DNA from: Nitrospira sp. | GTDB taxonomy: Bacteria > Nitrospirota > Nitrospiria > Nitrospirales > Nitrospiraceae | Direction: 5' to 3' | DNA: 64,000 bases | Assembly (NCBI GenBank): GCA_022226935.1 | Contig: CP092081.1 | Coordinates: forward strand, 2,630,024 to 2,694,023 | Shown: in pieces, positions 33,673 to 42,061 of the stretch | Layout: the number at the start of each line of letters is the position of its first letter | Position numbering within the stretch: position 1 is the first letter of the stretch | Position numbers and translations under genes: made by a program | The notes under the pieces: generated by a model | Database searches by the model: none | What the model saw: only the letters and a program-made list of their open reading frames with translations | Told to the model about the DNA's origin: nothing

Positions 33673-34763
33673 AGTCCCGCCTCCTCTCTGAACCAATGTC
33701 TGGTTTGGTTGCACAGACTGCACACCGACAACATGACCGGTACTTCCACCAGCACCCCGACGACGGTCGCCAACGCCGCACCCGACTCCGGTCCAAAAAG
33801 CGCAATGGCCGTCGCCACAGCCAGCTCAAAAAAATTACTGGCCCCGATGAGCGCACCGGGCGCAGCAATGGAATGGGGAACCCTCCAGTGGTGCATGAGT
33901 CCATAAGTGAGCCCCGCATTCAGATATACCTGCAGGAGAATCGGGATGGCGATCAGGACAACATGCACAGTCTTTCCCAAAATATTTTGCGCTTGAAAGG
34001 CAAACATACAGACCAGCGTCAAGAGCAGGGCAGCGATCGTCACCGGCGCAAATCGCGGCAGTAACTGCTCTTCCATCCACCGTAGACCATGACGGCGAAC
34101 CAGCCATAGTCGAAGGCTGGCTCCGACGATCAGCGGAATGACAATAAACACCGCCACCGAGTACAGCAGCACGTCGAAGGGCACAGTCAATGATGACGCG
34201 CCGCTCACCAGCCATCCGACTATCGGTAGAAACAGGACGAGCATGATGAGGTCGTTCACGGCTACCTGCACGAGCGTGTAGGCAGAGTCCCCGTCCGTCA
34301 AATAGCTCCACACAAATACCATCGCCGTGCAGGGAGCCGCAGCGAGGATAATGGTGCCTGCGATATACTGATCGGCCTCGGCAGGGGAGATCCATGCGGA
34401 AAACAGATACCGGAAAAACAGCCAGGCAAGGAAGGCCATCGAGAAGGGCTTCACCACCCAGTTCACGAAGAGCGTGACCAGCAGGCCCACCGGTCGCTTG
34501 CCGACATCACGAACCGCGTCAAACTCCACCTTCATCATCATCGGCACAATCATCAACCAGATCAGCACGGCAATCGGCAGATTGATGTGACTGCCCTGTC
34601 CGATCTCTGTTCCCCGCAAGCTCGAGACCAGTTCAGGCGCCGTCCGCCCGATGAGCACTCCTGCTCCCATACAGATCGCCACCCAGAGAGTGAGATATCG
34701 CTCAAAAAACGACAGTCGTTTCGTTTCCACCTCCAGTGACTCGACTGCCTGCGAAAGCTCCAT
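33669..34763 (-). CDS. acr3: Arsenite efflux transporter Acr3
   Basis: 364 residues, about ten membrane spans. The conserved Acr3 segments are present: ILAAAPCTAMVFVWS with the essential Cys, NDLIMLVLFLPIV, PGALIGASNFFELAVA, and VVGVLVEVPVMLSV with the conserved Glu. It exports arsenite using the proton gradient. It overlaps arsC by 4 bases and lies 30 bases downstream of arsM on the same strand, so arsM-acr3-arsC form one unit. Confidence 0.95.
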   Translation of the reverse strand: MELSQAVESLEVETKRLSFFERYLTLWVAICMGAGVLIGRTAPELVSSLRGTEIGQGSHINLPIAVLIWLMIVPMMMKVEFDAVRDVGKRPVGLLVTLFVNWVVKPFSMAFLAWLFFRYLFSAWISPAEADQYIAGTIILAAAPCTAMVFVWSYLTDGDSAYTLVQVAVNDLIMLVLFLPIVGWLVSGASSLTVPFDVLLYSVAVFIVIPLIVGASLRLWLVRRHGLRWMEEQLLPRFAPVTIAALLLTLVCMFAFQAQNILGKTVHVVLIAIPILLQVYLNAGLTYGLMHHWRVPHSIAAPGALIGASNFFELAVATAIALFGPESGAALATVVGVLVEVPVMLSVCSLCNQTRHWFREEAGL

Positions 34764-34793
34764 GCGTCCGCTCCTGCGTGTTCCCTGCCCGCG

Positions 34794-35618
34794 TCAGATC
34801 GTGCCTACCGGTTTCCTGGCCCGAATGAATGCGCTCATGAACTTGCCCTCGACTTCGGCCACGAGCTGGTCGCTGGCGAGGTCTGCGCCGACCAACAGGT
34901 CCTTCACGTCCTCGGCCTGATAGATGCGCGTCGGTTCAATCCCGATCTCCGCAAAACCCGCCTGACGCAACAGGTCGCGATACTGCGTCTCTTCCAATGC
35001 CCCCGCCACACAACCAGCCCATAATTCCAGATTCCTTCGGATCTCCGATGGGACTGCCCCTCGCACCACAATATCGGACAAGGCCAGGCGTCCTCCCGGG
35101 CGAAGAACGCGAAACGCTTCTGCCAGCACGCGCTCTTTTTCCCCGGACAAATTCACCACGCAATTACTGATGATCACATCTACAGAACGGTCGGGCAGCG
35201 GAATGTGCTCGATTTCGCCCTTGAGAAATTCGACATTCTCCACGCCGGCCGTGCGCTGATTTTCTCGGGCCAAGGCCAACATCTCCTCGGTCATATCGAG
35301 TCCATACGCTTTGCCTGTCGGCCCGACTCGCTTGGCGGAGAGCAATACATCGATACCGCCGCCCGACCCCAGATCCAGCACGGTCTCACCGGTCTGAAGT
35401 TCAGCCAGCGCCGTGGGATTCCCGCAACCCAACGAGGCTGCGACGGCATCCGCCGGTACTCCCCGGCGCTCCTGATCTGAGTACAGATCGGACGTAATCG
35501 GATCGACATTCATCAGCGCAGGAGAGGCCCCGCAGCAGGAACTTCCGCCCGTCTTCGCCCGTACCGCCGCCTCACCATACTTTTCCTTGATCATTTCTCG
35601 AATCGCTCGTGCGTCCAT
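34794..35618 (-). CDS. arsM: Arsenite S-adenosylmethyltransferase
   Basis: 274 residues, the normal ArsM length. The N terminus has KTGGSSCCG with the paired Cys. VLDLGSGGGIDVLLSAKRVG is the SAM motif, and ISNCVVNLSGEKERV and WAGCVAGAL supply the two conserved As-binding Cys. It methylates arsenite to mono- and dimethyl products. GGAG precedes the ATG. An ArsR-type operator at 35639-35654 lies 21 bases upstream, so the gene has its own arsenite-responsive control as well as the possibility of readthrough from arsR. Confidence 0.95.
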   Translation of the reverse strand: MDARAIREMIKEKYGEAAVRAKTGGSSCCGASPALMNVDPITSDLYSDQERRGVPADAVAASLGCGNPTALAELQTGETVLDLGSGGGIDVLLSAKRVGPTGKAYGLDMTEEMLALARENQRTAGVENVEFLKGEIEHIPLPDRSVDVIISNCVVNLSGEKERVLAEAFRVLRPGGRLALSDIVVRGAVPSEIRRNLELWAGCVAGALEETQYRDLLRQAGFAEIGIEPTRIYQAEDVKDLLVGADLASDQLVAEVEGKFMSAFIRARKPVGTI

Positions 35619-35638
35619 TTCAGCTTCTCTCCTTATTC

Positions 35639-35654
35639 ATCAAGATTAATTGAT
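35639..35654 (-). promoter_or_regulatory. ArsR operator in front of arsM
   Basis: ATCAA-GATTAA-TTGAT, a perfect inverted repeat with a 6-base spacer. On the minus strand a CTGACA -35 box (5 of 6) lies directly before it, with an 18-base gap to AATAAG, mirroring the arsR promoter. The two sites share the half-site ATCAA and spacing exactly. Confidence 0.8.
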
Positions 35655-35673
35655 ATGTCAGGCACAAAAAAAC

Positions 35674-35994
35674 CTAACACCTTGCGGGAACGCGACGCGC
35701 CCGCTTTGTGTGCTTGAACGAATCGACGACCTCGTCGAGTTCGGCAAATGTTTCGGTGTTCACCGCATAGTACATCCATCGGCCTTCACGTCGATCCACG
35801 ATCATTCCCGCGGCTTTCAGGACCTTCAGATGGAACGAGAGCCGCGACTGTCCCGCCTCGAGACAATCCATGAGCTCACAGACGCACCGTTCGCCGCCTT
35901 TCAGTTCGTCCAAGATCTGTAGTCTGGTATGATCTGCTAGCGCGTGAAATAGTTCCACTGCCCGCGCCGGATTCATCAGCATGCTGTCTTTCAT
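35674..35994 (-). CDS. arsR: ArsR-family arsenite-responsive repressor
   Basis: 106 residues from the ATG at 35994. The winged helix carries ERCVCELMDCLEAGQSRLSFHLKVLKAAG, where Cys 37, Cys 39 and Cys 44 form the classic ELCVCDL-type arsenite site at the recognition-helix side. It should repress its own gene and arsM. The predicted -10 box ends only 6 bases before this ATG, so the transcript may be leaderless; Met 5 and Met 7 are alternative starts. An upstream in-frame start at 36048 lies beyond the promoter and is unlikely. Confidence 0.93.
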   Translation of the reverse strand: MKDSMLMNPARAVELFHALADHTRLQILDELKGGERCVCELMDCLEAGQSRLSFHLKVLKAAGMIVDRREGRWMYYAVNTETFAELDEVVDSFKHTKRARRVPARC

Positions 35995-36000
35995 GGCGGT

Positions 36001-36030
36001 ACTATACATCAATATATTTTGATACGTCAA
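36001..36030 (-). promoter_or_regulatory. arsR promoter with ArsR operator in the spacer
   Basis: On the minus strand TTGACG (36030-36025) and TATAGT (36006-36001) are -35 and -10 boxes 18 bases apart. The inverted repeat ATCAA-N6-TTGAT (36008-36023) fills the spacer, where bound repressor would block polymerase. The transcription start would fall at about 35994-35995, at the arsR ATG. Confidence 0.8.
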
Positions 36031-36133
36031 ACAGCCGATTGTTGACACTGTTATAGATGTTGCTCACAGGGACTCACTTTGCTATGGTGGCCCGCGAGCA
36101 TCGTCGCCACCACTTACAGAATTGAGCCACACG

Positions 36134-37171
36134 ATGGTCTGGGACCCTAAAGACCCTTGGAGCAAAAAGGGCGATGATTTAGATCAGGCTTTCAAGCAGG
36201 CCCAAGGGCAACTGCGCAATCTGCTCCCCACCGGCGGGTTTCGCAATCTGCTCCTCGTCGCCTTCACCGTCTTCCTCATCTGGCAAAGCGCGTTCATTGT
36301 GGCCCCCGATGAAGAAGGGGTCGTCAAACGATTCGGCATCCCGGTTCGAGTGGTGGAACCTGGCCCGCATATGAAAATTCCGGTGATCGAAAGCGTGCTG
36401 CAGCCCAAGGTGGCGAAATTGCACCGGGTAGAAATAGGGTTTCGTACCGACCGGCAAGGTCGCCAGCAGATGGTGCCGCAGGAAGCCTTGATGCTGACCG
36501 GCGACATGAACATCCTGGCCATCGAATTCATCGTCCAATATAAGATCAAGAGTTCACGCGAGTATCTGTTCAACGTCGCGGACATCGACGATACGATCGG
36601 GAAATCGGCGGAAGCCTCCATGCGGGAGGTCATCGGCAAGAGCAAAATCGACGAAGCGCTCACCACCGGCAAGGCGCAAATCCAGCAGGACACCCAGGAA
36701 CTGCTCCAGCACATTTTGGATGAATACAAAACCGGCGTACAGGTGGCTGCCGTCCAATTGCAGGATGTCGATCCTCCTGAAGCGGTGGCCGCAGCATTTA
36801 AAGACGTGACCAACGCCAAGGAAGATCGGGAAAAACTGATCAATCAGGCGCAGGGCTATCGCAACGACATCACTCCCAAAGCGAAGGGAGAGGCGGCACA
36901 ATTGGTGAATCAAGCCAAGGGATACGCGCAAGCACGATTGAATCGCGCCCAGGGAGAAACCAACCGCTTCCTCGCGACCCTCAAAGAGTACAACCAGTCG
37001 AAGGACATCATCAGCAAGCGGATCTACATCGAGACGCTCGAAGACGTGCTTCCCCACATCGACAAATTTGTGCTGGATGGCAAAGGCGGAGAACGGACCC
37101 TGCCCTATCTGCCGTTGGATCGTTTCAGCAAACCGGCGCCCGCCGGCGCGGCGCAGGAGCGCACCCCATGA
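36134..37171 (+). CDS. hflK: FtsH protease modulator HflK
   Basis: The N terminus is the HflK pattern (MVWDPKDPWSKKGDDLDQAF...GQL), followed by one membrane span (LLLVAFTVFLIWQSAFIVAPDEEGVVKRFG) and an SPFH/band-7 domain. The long C-terminal helix is rich in charged and Gln residues (KDVTNAKEDREKLINQAQGYRNDI). HflK with HflC forms a periplasmic cage around FtsH. It overlaps hflC by 4 bases. Start at 36134 is the ATG of MVWDPK; a TTG at 36122 is the alternative. TTGCTC/TATGGT at 36060-36088 is a possible promoter. Confidence 0.94.
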   Translation: MVWDPKDPWSKKGDDLDQAFKQAQGQLRNLLPTGGFRNLLLVAFTVFLIWQSAFIVAPDEEGVVKRFGIPVRVVEPGPHMKIPVIESVLQPKVAKLHRVEIGFRTDRQGRQQMVPQEALMLTGDMNILAIEFIVQYKIKSSREYLFNVADIDDTIGKSAEASMREVIGKSKIDEALTTGKAQIQQDTQELLQHILDEYKTGVQVAAVQLQDVDPPEAVAAAFKDVTNAKEDREKLINQAQGYRNDITPKAKGEAAQLVNQAKGYAQARLNRAQGETNRFLATLKEYNQSKDIISKRIYIETLEDVLPHIDKFVLDGKGGERTLPYLPLDRFSKPAPAGAAQERTP

Positions 37172-38028
37172 GCAAGCAAGGATTCGTGGTCGCGTTTGTC
37201 GGCATTGTCATCGGCTTGCTGATTCTTGGCGCTTCGCCCTTCTACATTGTCGACGTGACTCAAAACGCCATTGTGGTGCAGCTCGGCAAACCCGTCCGCA
37301 ATGTTACCGAAGGCGGCCTGTACCTGAAAGTGCCGTTCATCGAAGAAGTCACCTACTTCGATAAGCGACTATTGGACTACGATTCCAACGCCCAGGACGT
37401 CATTACACAGGACAAAAAAACTCTCCTGCTCGACAACTTTGCGAAATGGCGGATCACGGACCCCCTCAAGGTCTACCAAGCGTTCCAAAGCCAGCGGGGC
37501 GCCCTGCAGCGCTTGCACGACATTATTTATTCAGAATTGCGTGTCGAGTTGGGCAGACACGAGTTGGCGGAAATTGTATCGTCGGCCCGGGCACAACTCA
37601 TGGCCGTGGTCACACAACGCGCCAATGAAAAGGCGTCGGCCTACGGCATTGAGATTCAAGATGTGCGAATCAAGCGGGCCGATCTCCCCGAACAGAACGA
37701 GAAAGCCGTCTTTTCACGTATGCAGGCCGAGCGGGAGCGGCAAGCTAAGCAATATCGAGCGGAAGGCGCGGAAGAGGCGCAGAAGATCAAATCGGAAGCC
37801 GAAAAGGACCGGGAAATTATCCTTGCCGAAGCCTATCGCGAATCAGAAGAGCTTCGTGGCGGCGGCGATGCCAAAGCTTTCAAAATCTATGCGGATGCCT
37901 ACCGCCAAGACCCGCATTTCTTCGAGTTCACGCGCACCATGGAAGCGTATCGTAAAACCCTCAAAGACAAGACCACGATCCTCGTCAGTCCAGACTCCGA
38001 ATACTTCCGGTTTCTCAAACAGCGCTAA
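37168..38028 (+). CDS. hflC: FtsH protease modulator HflC
   Basis: 286 residues with an N-terminal membrane span (VVAFVGIVIGLLILGASPFYIVD) and a band-7 domain (VTQNAIVVQLGKPVRNVTEGGLYLKVPFIEEVTYFDKRLLDYD). A conserved HELAEIVSSARAQLMAVV and a charged helical C terminus follow, and it ends LVSPDSEYFRFLKQR as in HflC. The ATG overlaps the hflK TGA (ATGA), so the partners are made together. Confidence 0.95.
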   Translation: MSKQGFVVAFVGIVIGLLILGASPFYIVDVTQNAIVVQLGKPVRNVTEGGLYLKVPFIEEVTYFDKRLLDYDSNAQDVITQDKKTLLLDNFAKWRITDPLKVYQAFQSQRGALQRLHDIIYSELRVELGRHELAEIVSSARAQLMAVVTQRANEKASAYGIEIQDVRIKRADLPEQNEKAVFSRMQAERERQAKQYRAEGAEEAQKIKSEAEKDREIILAEAYRESEELRGGGDAKAFKIYADAYRQDPHFFEFTRTMEAYRKTLKDKTTILVSPDSEYFRFLKQR

Positions 38029-38034
38029 GTTGCA

Positions 38035-39717
38035 TCATGCCAACCCGACGATCTCGCCGGATCGGGGATCGATGTCGATGCGCTCGCCTGCCGGCTTTTT
38101 CGGCAGACCCGGCATGAGTTGAATGCCCGAACACATGGCCGTGAGAAAGCCCGCGCCGGACAGGATTCGCAACTCCTGGATAGGCACAGTAAACCCGGAT
38201 GGTCGCCCTTTGAGTGACGGGTCGTGGGAGAGCGATAAGGGCGTCTTGGCCATACAGATGGGAAACTGCTCGAATCCCAATCGCGCCGCCAGTTCCATAT
38301 CCTTTTCCGCCTGAGGCGAGTATGACACACCAGCCGCGCCGTATATCTTGGTGGCAATGGTTTCGATCTTCTTCTTGATGGGCCAGGTCACATCATAGAG
38401 AGGCGCGAACTGCGATCCTGGCGCCGCCACCTTGACGACTGCCCGAGCCAGCTCTTCCGCGCCTTTTCCACCATCAGCCCAATGCGTCGACACCGCGGCC
38501 GCGTCGGCCCCTGCAGCCAGCGCGCGCTCACACACCCACTCCAACTCTTTGGGTGAATCATCCTTGAATGCATTGACGGCCACCACCACAGGCACTCCGT
38601 GCGAGCGCACATTGGCAATGTGCTGTTCGAGATTGGCAAATCCTTTTTCGAGTGCGGCTGGGTTTATGCCCGTCAACCCTGACGGAAGCGGTGTCCCTGA
38701 CTTCACTGTCCCGCCTCCACCATGCAGCTTAAGGGCCCGCAATGTCGCCACCACCACTCCGGCATCGGGCCGGAGACCGGATGTGCGGCACTTGATGTTG
38801 AAAAACTTTTCCGCGCCGAGATCGCTGCCGAACCCGGCTTCGGTAATGACATACTCAGCGCAACGCAGCGCCAATTGATCCGAGACAACGGAGCAATTCC
38901 CATGAGCGATGTTGCCGAAGGGTCCGGCATGCACAAACGCGGGCGTGCCTTCCAAGGTCTGCACCAGATTCGGCAAGAGGGCATCCTTCAGCAGCACGGC
39001 CATCGAACCGGCACAATCGAATGCCTCGGCGGTGGTCATGGCGCCGCTCTCCGTCAGACCGACAAGGATTCTACCGAGGCGTTGGCGTAGATCAGTCTGA
39101 TCCGTAGCCAGCGCCAATACTGCCATGATCTCCGACGCCTCGGTGATGACAAACTGCCCTGGTCGTGGCACTGCTTCCGCATTTAACACGATGTCACGAA
39201 GCGCTCGATCACTCACACCCAACGTGCGCGGCCATCTGATTCGTTGCGGATCCAATTTAAGCGCATTACCGTGAAACAGGTGATTGTCCACAAATGCCGA
39301 CAGCAGATTATGGCTCGCCGAGACGGCATGCGCATCGCCGGTGAAGTGCAAATTGATCTCCTCCATAGGCCAGACCTGGGCACGCCCCCCACCTGTCCCG
39401 CCACCTTTGATCCCAAAGACCGGCCCGAGGGAAGGTTGCCGCAACGTGACCGCAGCGTTGTGGCCCAATCGACAGAGCGCCATGCTTAATCCCACGGATG
39501 TCGTCGTCTTGCCTTCACCAAGCGGGGTGGGATTGATGGCCGTGACGAGGATATACCGCCCGAGCGGTCGATGCTTAACTCGCGCCATAAAATTGGCCGC
39601 GATCTTGGCTTTGTACCGGCCGTAAGGGATGAGGTCTTCGGAAGGGATCCCTAGCGCCTGTGCAACTTCGAAAATATGCTTGTGAGAGGCAGAACGGGCT
39701 ATTTCCAGATCGGTCAT
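38035..39717 (-). CDS. fhs: Formate-tetrahydrofolate ligase
   Basis: 560 residues. It has the ATP-binding loop PTPLGEGKTTTSVGL, RQPSLGPVFGIKGGGTGGG, and EINLHFTGDAHAVSASHNLLSAFVDN, all FTHFS signatures. It makes 10-formyl-THF from formate and ATP, feeding one-carbon metabolism and, in some autotrophs, formate assimilation. GGAG lies 6 bases before the ATG. It converges on hflC with a 6-base gap. A conspicuous inverted repeat covers its likely -10 box. Confidence 0.97.
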   Translation of the reverse strand: MTDLEIARSASHKHIFEVAQALGIPSEDLIPYGRYKAKIAANFMARVKHRPLGRYILVTAINPTPLGEGKTTTSVGLSMALCRLGHNAAVTLRQPSLGPVFGIKGGGTGGGRAQVWPMEEINLHFTGDAHAVSASHNLLSAFVDNHLFHGNALKLDPQRIRWPRTLGVSDRALRDIVLNAEAVPRPGQFVITEASEIMAVLALATDQTDLRQRLGRILVGLTESGAMTTAEAFDCAGSMAVLLKDALLPNLVQTLEGTPAFVHAGPFGNIAHGNCSVVSDQLALRCAEYVITEAGFGSDLGAEKFFNIKCRTSGLRPDAGVVVATLRALKLHGGGGTVKSGTPLPSGLTGINPAALEKGFANLEQHIANVRSHGVPVVVAVNAFKDDSPKELEWVCERALAAGADAAAVSTHWADGGKGAEELARAVVKVAAPGSQFAPLYDVTWPIKKKIETIATKIYGAAGVSYSPQAEKDMELAARLGFEQFPICMAKTPLSLSHDPSLKGRPSGFTVPIQELRILSGAGFLTAMCSGIQLMPGLPKKPAGERIDIDPRSGEIVGLA

Positions 39718-39746
39718 ACATGACTCCTCAGAGGAATATCATCAAA

Positions 39747-39770
39747 GGACGCGAAGTATACCACGCGTCC
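39747..39770 (-). promoter_or_regulatory. Inverted repeat over the fhs extended -10 promoter
   Basis: GGACGCG (39747-39753) and CGCGTCC (39764-39770) are perfect 7-base arms around a 10-base spacer. On the minus strand the spacer region holds TGGTATACT, an extended -10 box (39763-39755), about 30 bases from the fhs start. A regulator bound here would block transcription, so it is a candidate operator. Confidence 0.45.
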
Positions 39771-39909
39771 ATACCGTATGGATGAAGCCCAACTTTATGG
39801 GAGGCGGTGACGCAAAGAAGGGTGGCGACGGAGAAGATGGAATTGAGAGGATTGGAACCTACAAGGGGAAGCGTTCAGGAACAAAGACTAGAGGTGTGGC
39901 GATGAGAGT

Positions 39910-40929
39910 CTAATCAAGGATAAACTTTGTCGGATCAAGCGCCTGGCCGTTCTTCTTCACCATGTAGTGGAGATGTGGTCCGGTCGAAAGGCCGGTGCTC
40001 CCTACGAGAGCCACCACGTCTCCGCGCTTCACGCGTTGTCCCTCTTTCACGAGGGACTTGGCAAGATGCCCATACACGGTTTCAATGCCATACCCGTGGT
40101 CCAGCTTCACCATATTGCCCATTTTGGAGTCAAATGCCACGGTGACCACACGACCAAGGGCCGGAGCTTGCACCGGAGAATTCGCCTGGGCACCGATATC
40201 GAGGCCATCATGCCAGGCCGGCTTCTCTGTGAATGGAGAAACCCGGGGACCAAAACCTGAAGTGACCCAACCGCGTACAGGCCAGATTGATGGAGTGGAG
40301 GCCCACTGAGTCGAGCGCTGCTCAGCAACCTGAGTCAGGCTTTGCAGGGCTTCTTCCTGTTGCGTGGCTTCCCGAACGAGAGCTTCTAAACTTTCACGAA
40401 CCTGCTGGGTGACCTCTTCAATACTCTCGGTCGAGAAATCAAGCTCAGACTGGTTATTGTCCCGCAATTCCGATATCTGTTGCCTGGCTTCCTGGCCTAA
40501 GGCCGCGGGTCCACTCCCTTGTACAGCGCTCTTTCCATCCGGCAACGGACCATCCTCACCGCCCCGTCCGTTGGCAAGGTCGCCGGCCGGCTTGGTCGTA
40601 TCGATTCCGAGCATCACTCGAAGCCGTTGATTCACTTCTCCCATCGCCGAAAGTCTCTTCTTTAAATCATCAATGGCGGCAGAAAAGGCAGCAGTTTGCT
40701 CCCGAGCCCCCATGGCCTCAGCCCGGAAGGCTGATAATTGCCAGACTTCTCCGGTTCGAATCACATAATGGGATACAACCAGCAGATCGGCCACAATCAA
40801 AATTGCAGCCAGGATCAAAAGCTTGCGTACGAATTTCCGTGGGAAACTAAACCGTAGCGGCTTGGAGGAAGATCCTCGAAAAACTACGATCGTGTAAGCA
40901 TCGCTTGTTTCAGCCGTTTGTTGGCTCAT
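39910..40929 (-). CDS. M23-family peptidase (murein endopeptidase-like)
   Basis: 339 residues: a short cytoplasmic start, one membrane span (KLLILAAILIVADLLVVSHYVI), a coiled-coil stalk (REQTAAFSAAIDDLKKRL and VTQQVRESLEALVREATQQEEAL) and a C-terminal LytM/M23 domain. The zinc ligands are visible in WHDGLDIG and PHLHYMVKKNG. Likely acts in the periplasm on peptidoglycan or as an activator of amidases. It stands alone between fhs and cutA. Confidence 0.9.
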   Translation of the reverse strand: MSQQTAETSDAYTIVVFRGSSSKPLRFSFPRKFVRKLLILAAILIVADLLVVSHYVIRTGEVWQLSAFRAEAMGAREQTAAFSAAIDDLKKRLSAMGEVNQRLRVMLGIDTTKPAGDLANGRGGEDGPLPDGKSAVQGSGPAALGQEARQQISELRDNNQSELDFSTESIEEVTQQVRESLEALVREATQQEEALQSLTQVAEQRSTQWASTPSIWPVRGWVTSGFGPRVSPFTEKPAWHDGLDIGAQANSPVQAPALGRVVTVAFDSKMGNMVKLDHGYGIETVYGHLAKSLVKEGQRVKRGDVVALVGSTGLSTGPHLHYMVKKNGQALDPTKFILD

Positions 40930-41048
40930 AGGCTGCTCTCCCCTTCACGGATTCAACTTCAAAAACGCAACCACCGACTTTTGCAGTGTACCCATCTCAA
41001 GCCCGGTGGTCAACCCTTTGTTTTTAAAAATTTATATATTAGAATCAA

Positions 41049-41378
41049 CTACTTAGAAGTTTCATCCTTAATCCAATTCAAGTAGGAAACCGAGCCCGCG
41101 ACGACCGGCAAGGCGATGATTTCGGGGACCGTATAACTATGGTGCTGCCGAATCACCGCTTCAAGTTCAGAATAACGCTGGAAGGTCGTCTTTATGATCA
41201 TCAGGCATTCATTTTCGACACTGATCTTGTTGTCCCATCGAAAAATTGACCGTATTCCACTCACAATATTGGCGCAAGCAGCCAGTCTGGATTCGACGAT
41301 CATTCGTCCAAGCTTCTCGGCTTCTTCATGTGAAGAGGCAGTGACGAATACCACGACTTCCGAACCTTGCGCGTCCAC
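41049..41378 (-). CDS. cutA: CutA-family protein
   Basis: From the GTG at 41378 the protein is 109 residues, the usual CutA length: VVVFVTASSHEEAEKLGRMIVESRLAACANI, SIFRWDNKISVENECLMIIKT and HSYTVPEIIALPVVAGSVSYLNWI are the conserved blocks. GGGGGG lies just upstream of the GTG. A TTG at 41411 gives a longer form. CutA trimers are linked to divalent cation tolerance, but the true role is unsettled. Confidence 0.92.
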   Translation of the reverse strand: MDAQGSEVVVFVTASSHEEAEKLGRMIVESRLAACANIVSGIRSIFRWDNKISVENECLMIIKTTFQRYSELEAVIRQHHSYTVPEIIALPVVAGSVSYLNWIKDETSK

Positions 41379-41731
41379 AGTCCCCCCTTGCTTAAGCAAT
41401 TTATATGCCAATGTCTGTCACCAAATACCGACAAGCCTATAAAAATCAGTGTCTTACACGCTGTTTATCAAAATTTCTTGGCTTCATGTTCCTACCAGCC
41501 TGGGCAGGAATTGCACACACGAACAAAAAACGGCCACCCTCACCCTGCAGGATTTTCCTCATCTTCACGTTTTGGGGTCAGAGCGCCTGTTGCGCTATGG
41601 CGCCACTGCTCTCCTTCGGACTGAAACCGTCTAACCTTGAGAGACAATCTACGACAATGCCCAGCCCGGGTTGACACCCATTTTCCGGCTCCTTATGATC
41701 CGATCATCTCAGCACAGATGGAGGTATATTG
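41379..41731. other. Intergenic stretch upstream of the rhodanese gene
   Basis: About 350 AT-richer bases with only short overlapping open frames of poor coding character. It contains the near-consensus sigma-70 promoter at 41671-41699. Confidence 0.55.
41671..41699 (+). promoter_or_regulatory. Near-consensus sigma-70 promoter for the rhodanese gene
   Basis: TTGACA (41671-41676), a 17-base spacer and TATGAT (41694-41699). Transcription would start near 41706, giving a leader of about 26 bases that includes GGAGG at 41720-41724. Confidence 0.75.
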
Positions 41732-42052
41732 ATGAGCTTTACGATTACACCTACAGAACTCAAGTCGAGGTTGGATAAAGGCGACAAACTGGTGCTCGTT
41801 GATGTTCGTGAGCCCTGGGAATATGCCATTGCCAAGCTGGAAGGTTCAGTCCTGGTGCCGCTGGCAACACTCCAACAATCCCTGGGAAAACTCGATCGCA
41901 ATGCAGAAATTATCGCCGTGTGCCACCATGGGATGAGAAGTGCGGATGCGACGGGATTTCTCTTACAGCAAGGGTTTGGAAACGTCAAAAACTTAATCGG
42001 AGGTATCGACGCTTGGTCTGTCCAGGTGGATTCGTCGGTTCCTCGATACTAG
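41732..42052 (+). CDS. Rhodanese-like sulfurtransferase
   Basis: 106 residues forming a single rhodanese domain: LVLVDVREPWEYAIAKLEGSVLVPLATL, then the active loop CHHGMRSA (Cys 64) and a C-terminal GFGNVKNLIGGIDAWSVQVD. It should carry persulfide sulfur in the cytoplasm. GGAGG is 7 bases before the ATG at 41732, and a strong promoter precedes it. It converges on an epimerase gene. Confidence 0.93.
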   Translation: MSFTITPTELKSRLDKGDKLVLVDVREPWEYAIAKLEGSVLVPLATLQQSLGKLDRNAEIIAVCHHGMRSADATGFLLQQGFGNVKNLIGGIDAWSVQVDSSVPRY

Positions 42053-42061
42053 CCCGGGAGT

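Noticed and set aside
39795..39840. c-di-GMP riboswitch (GEMM) because of GTGACGCAAAG
   Set aside because: Only that 11-base string fits; the flanking stems and the tetraloop-receptor sequence are absent, and no forward gene follows.
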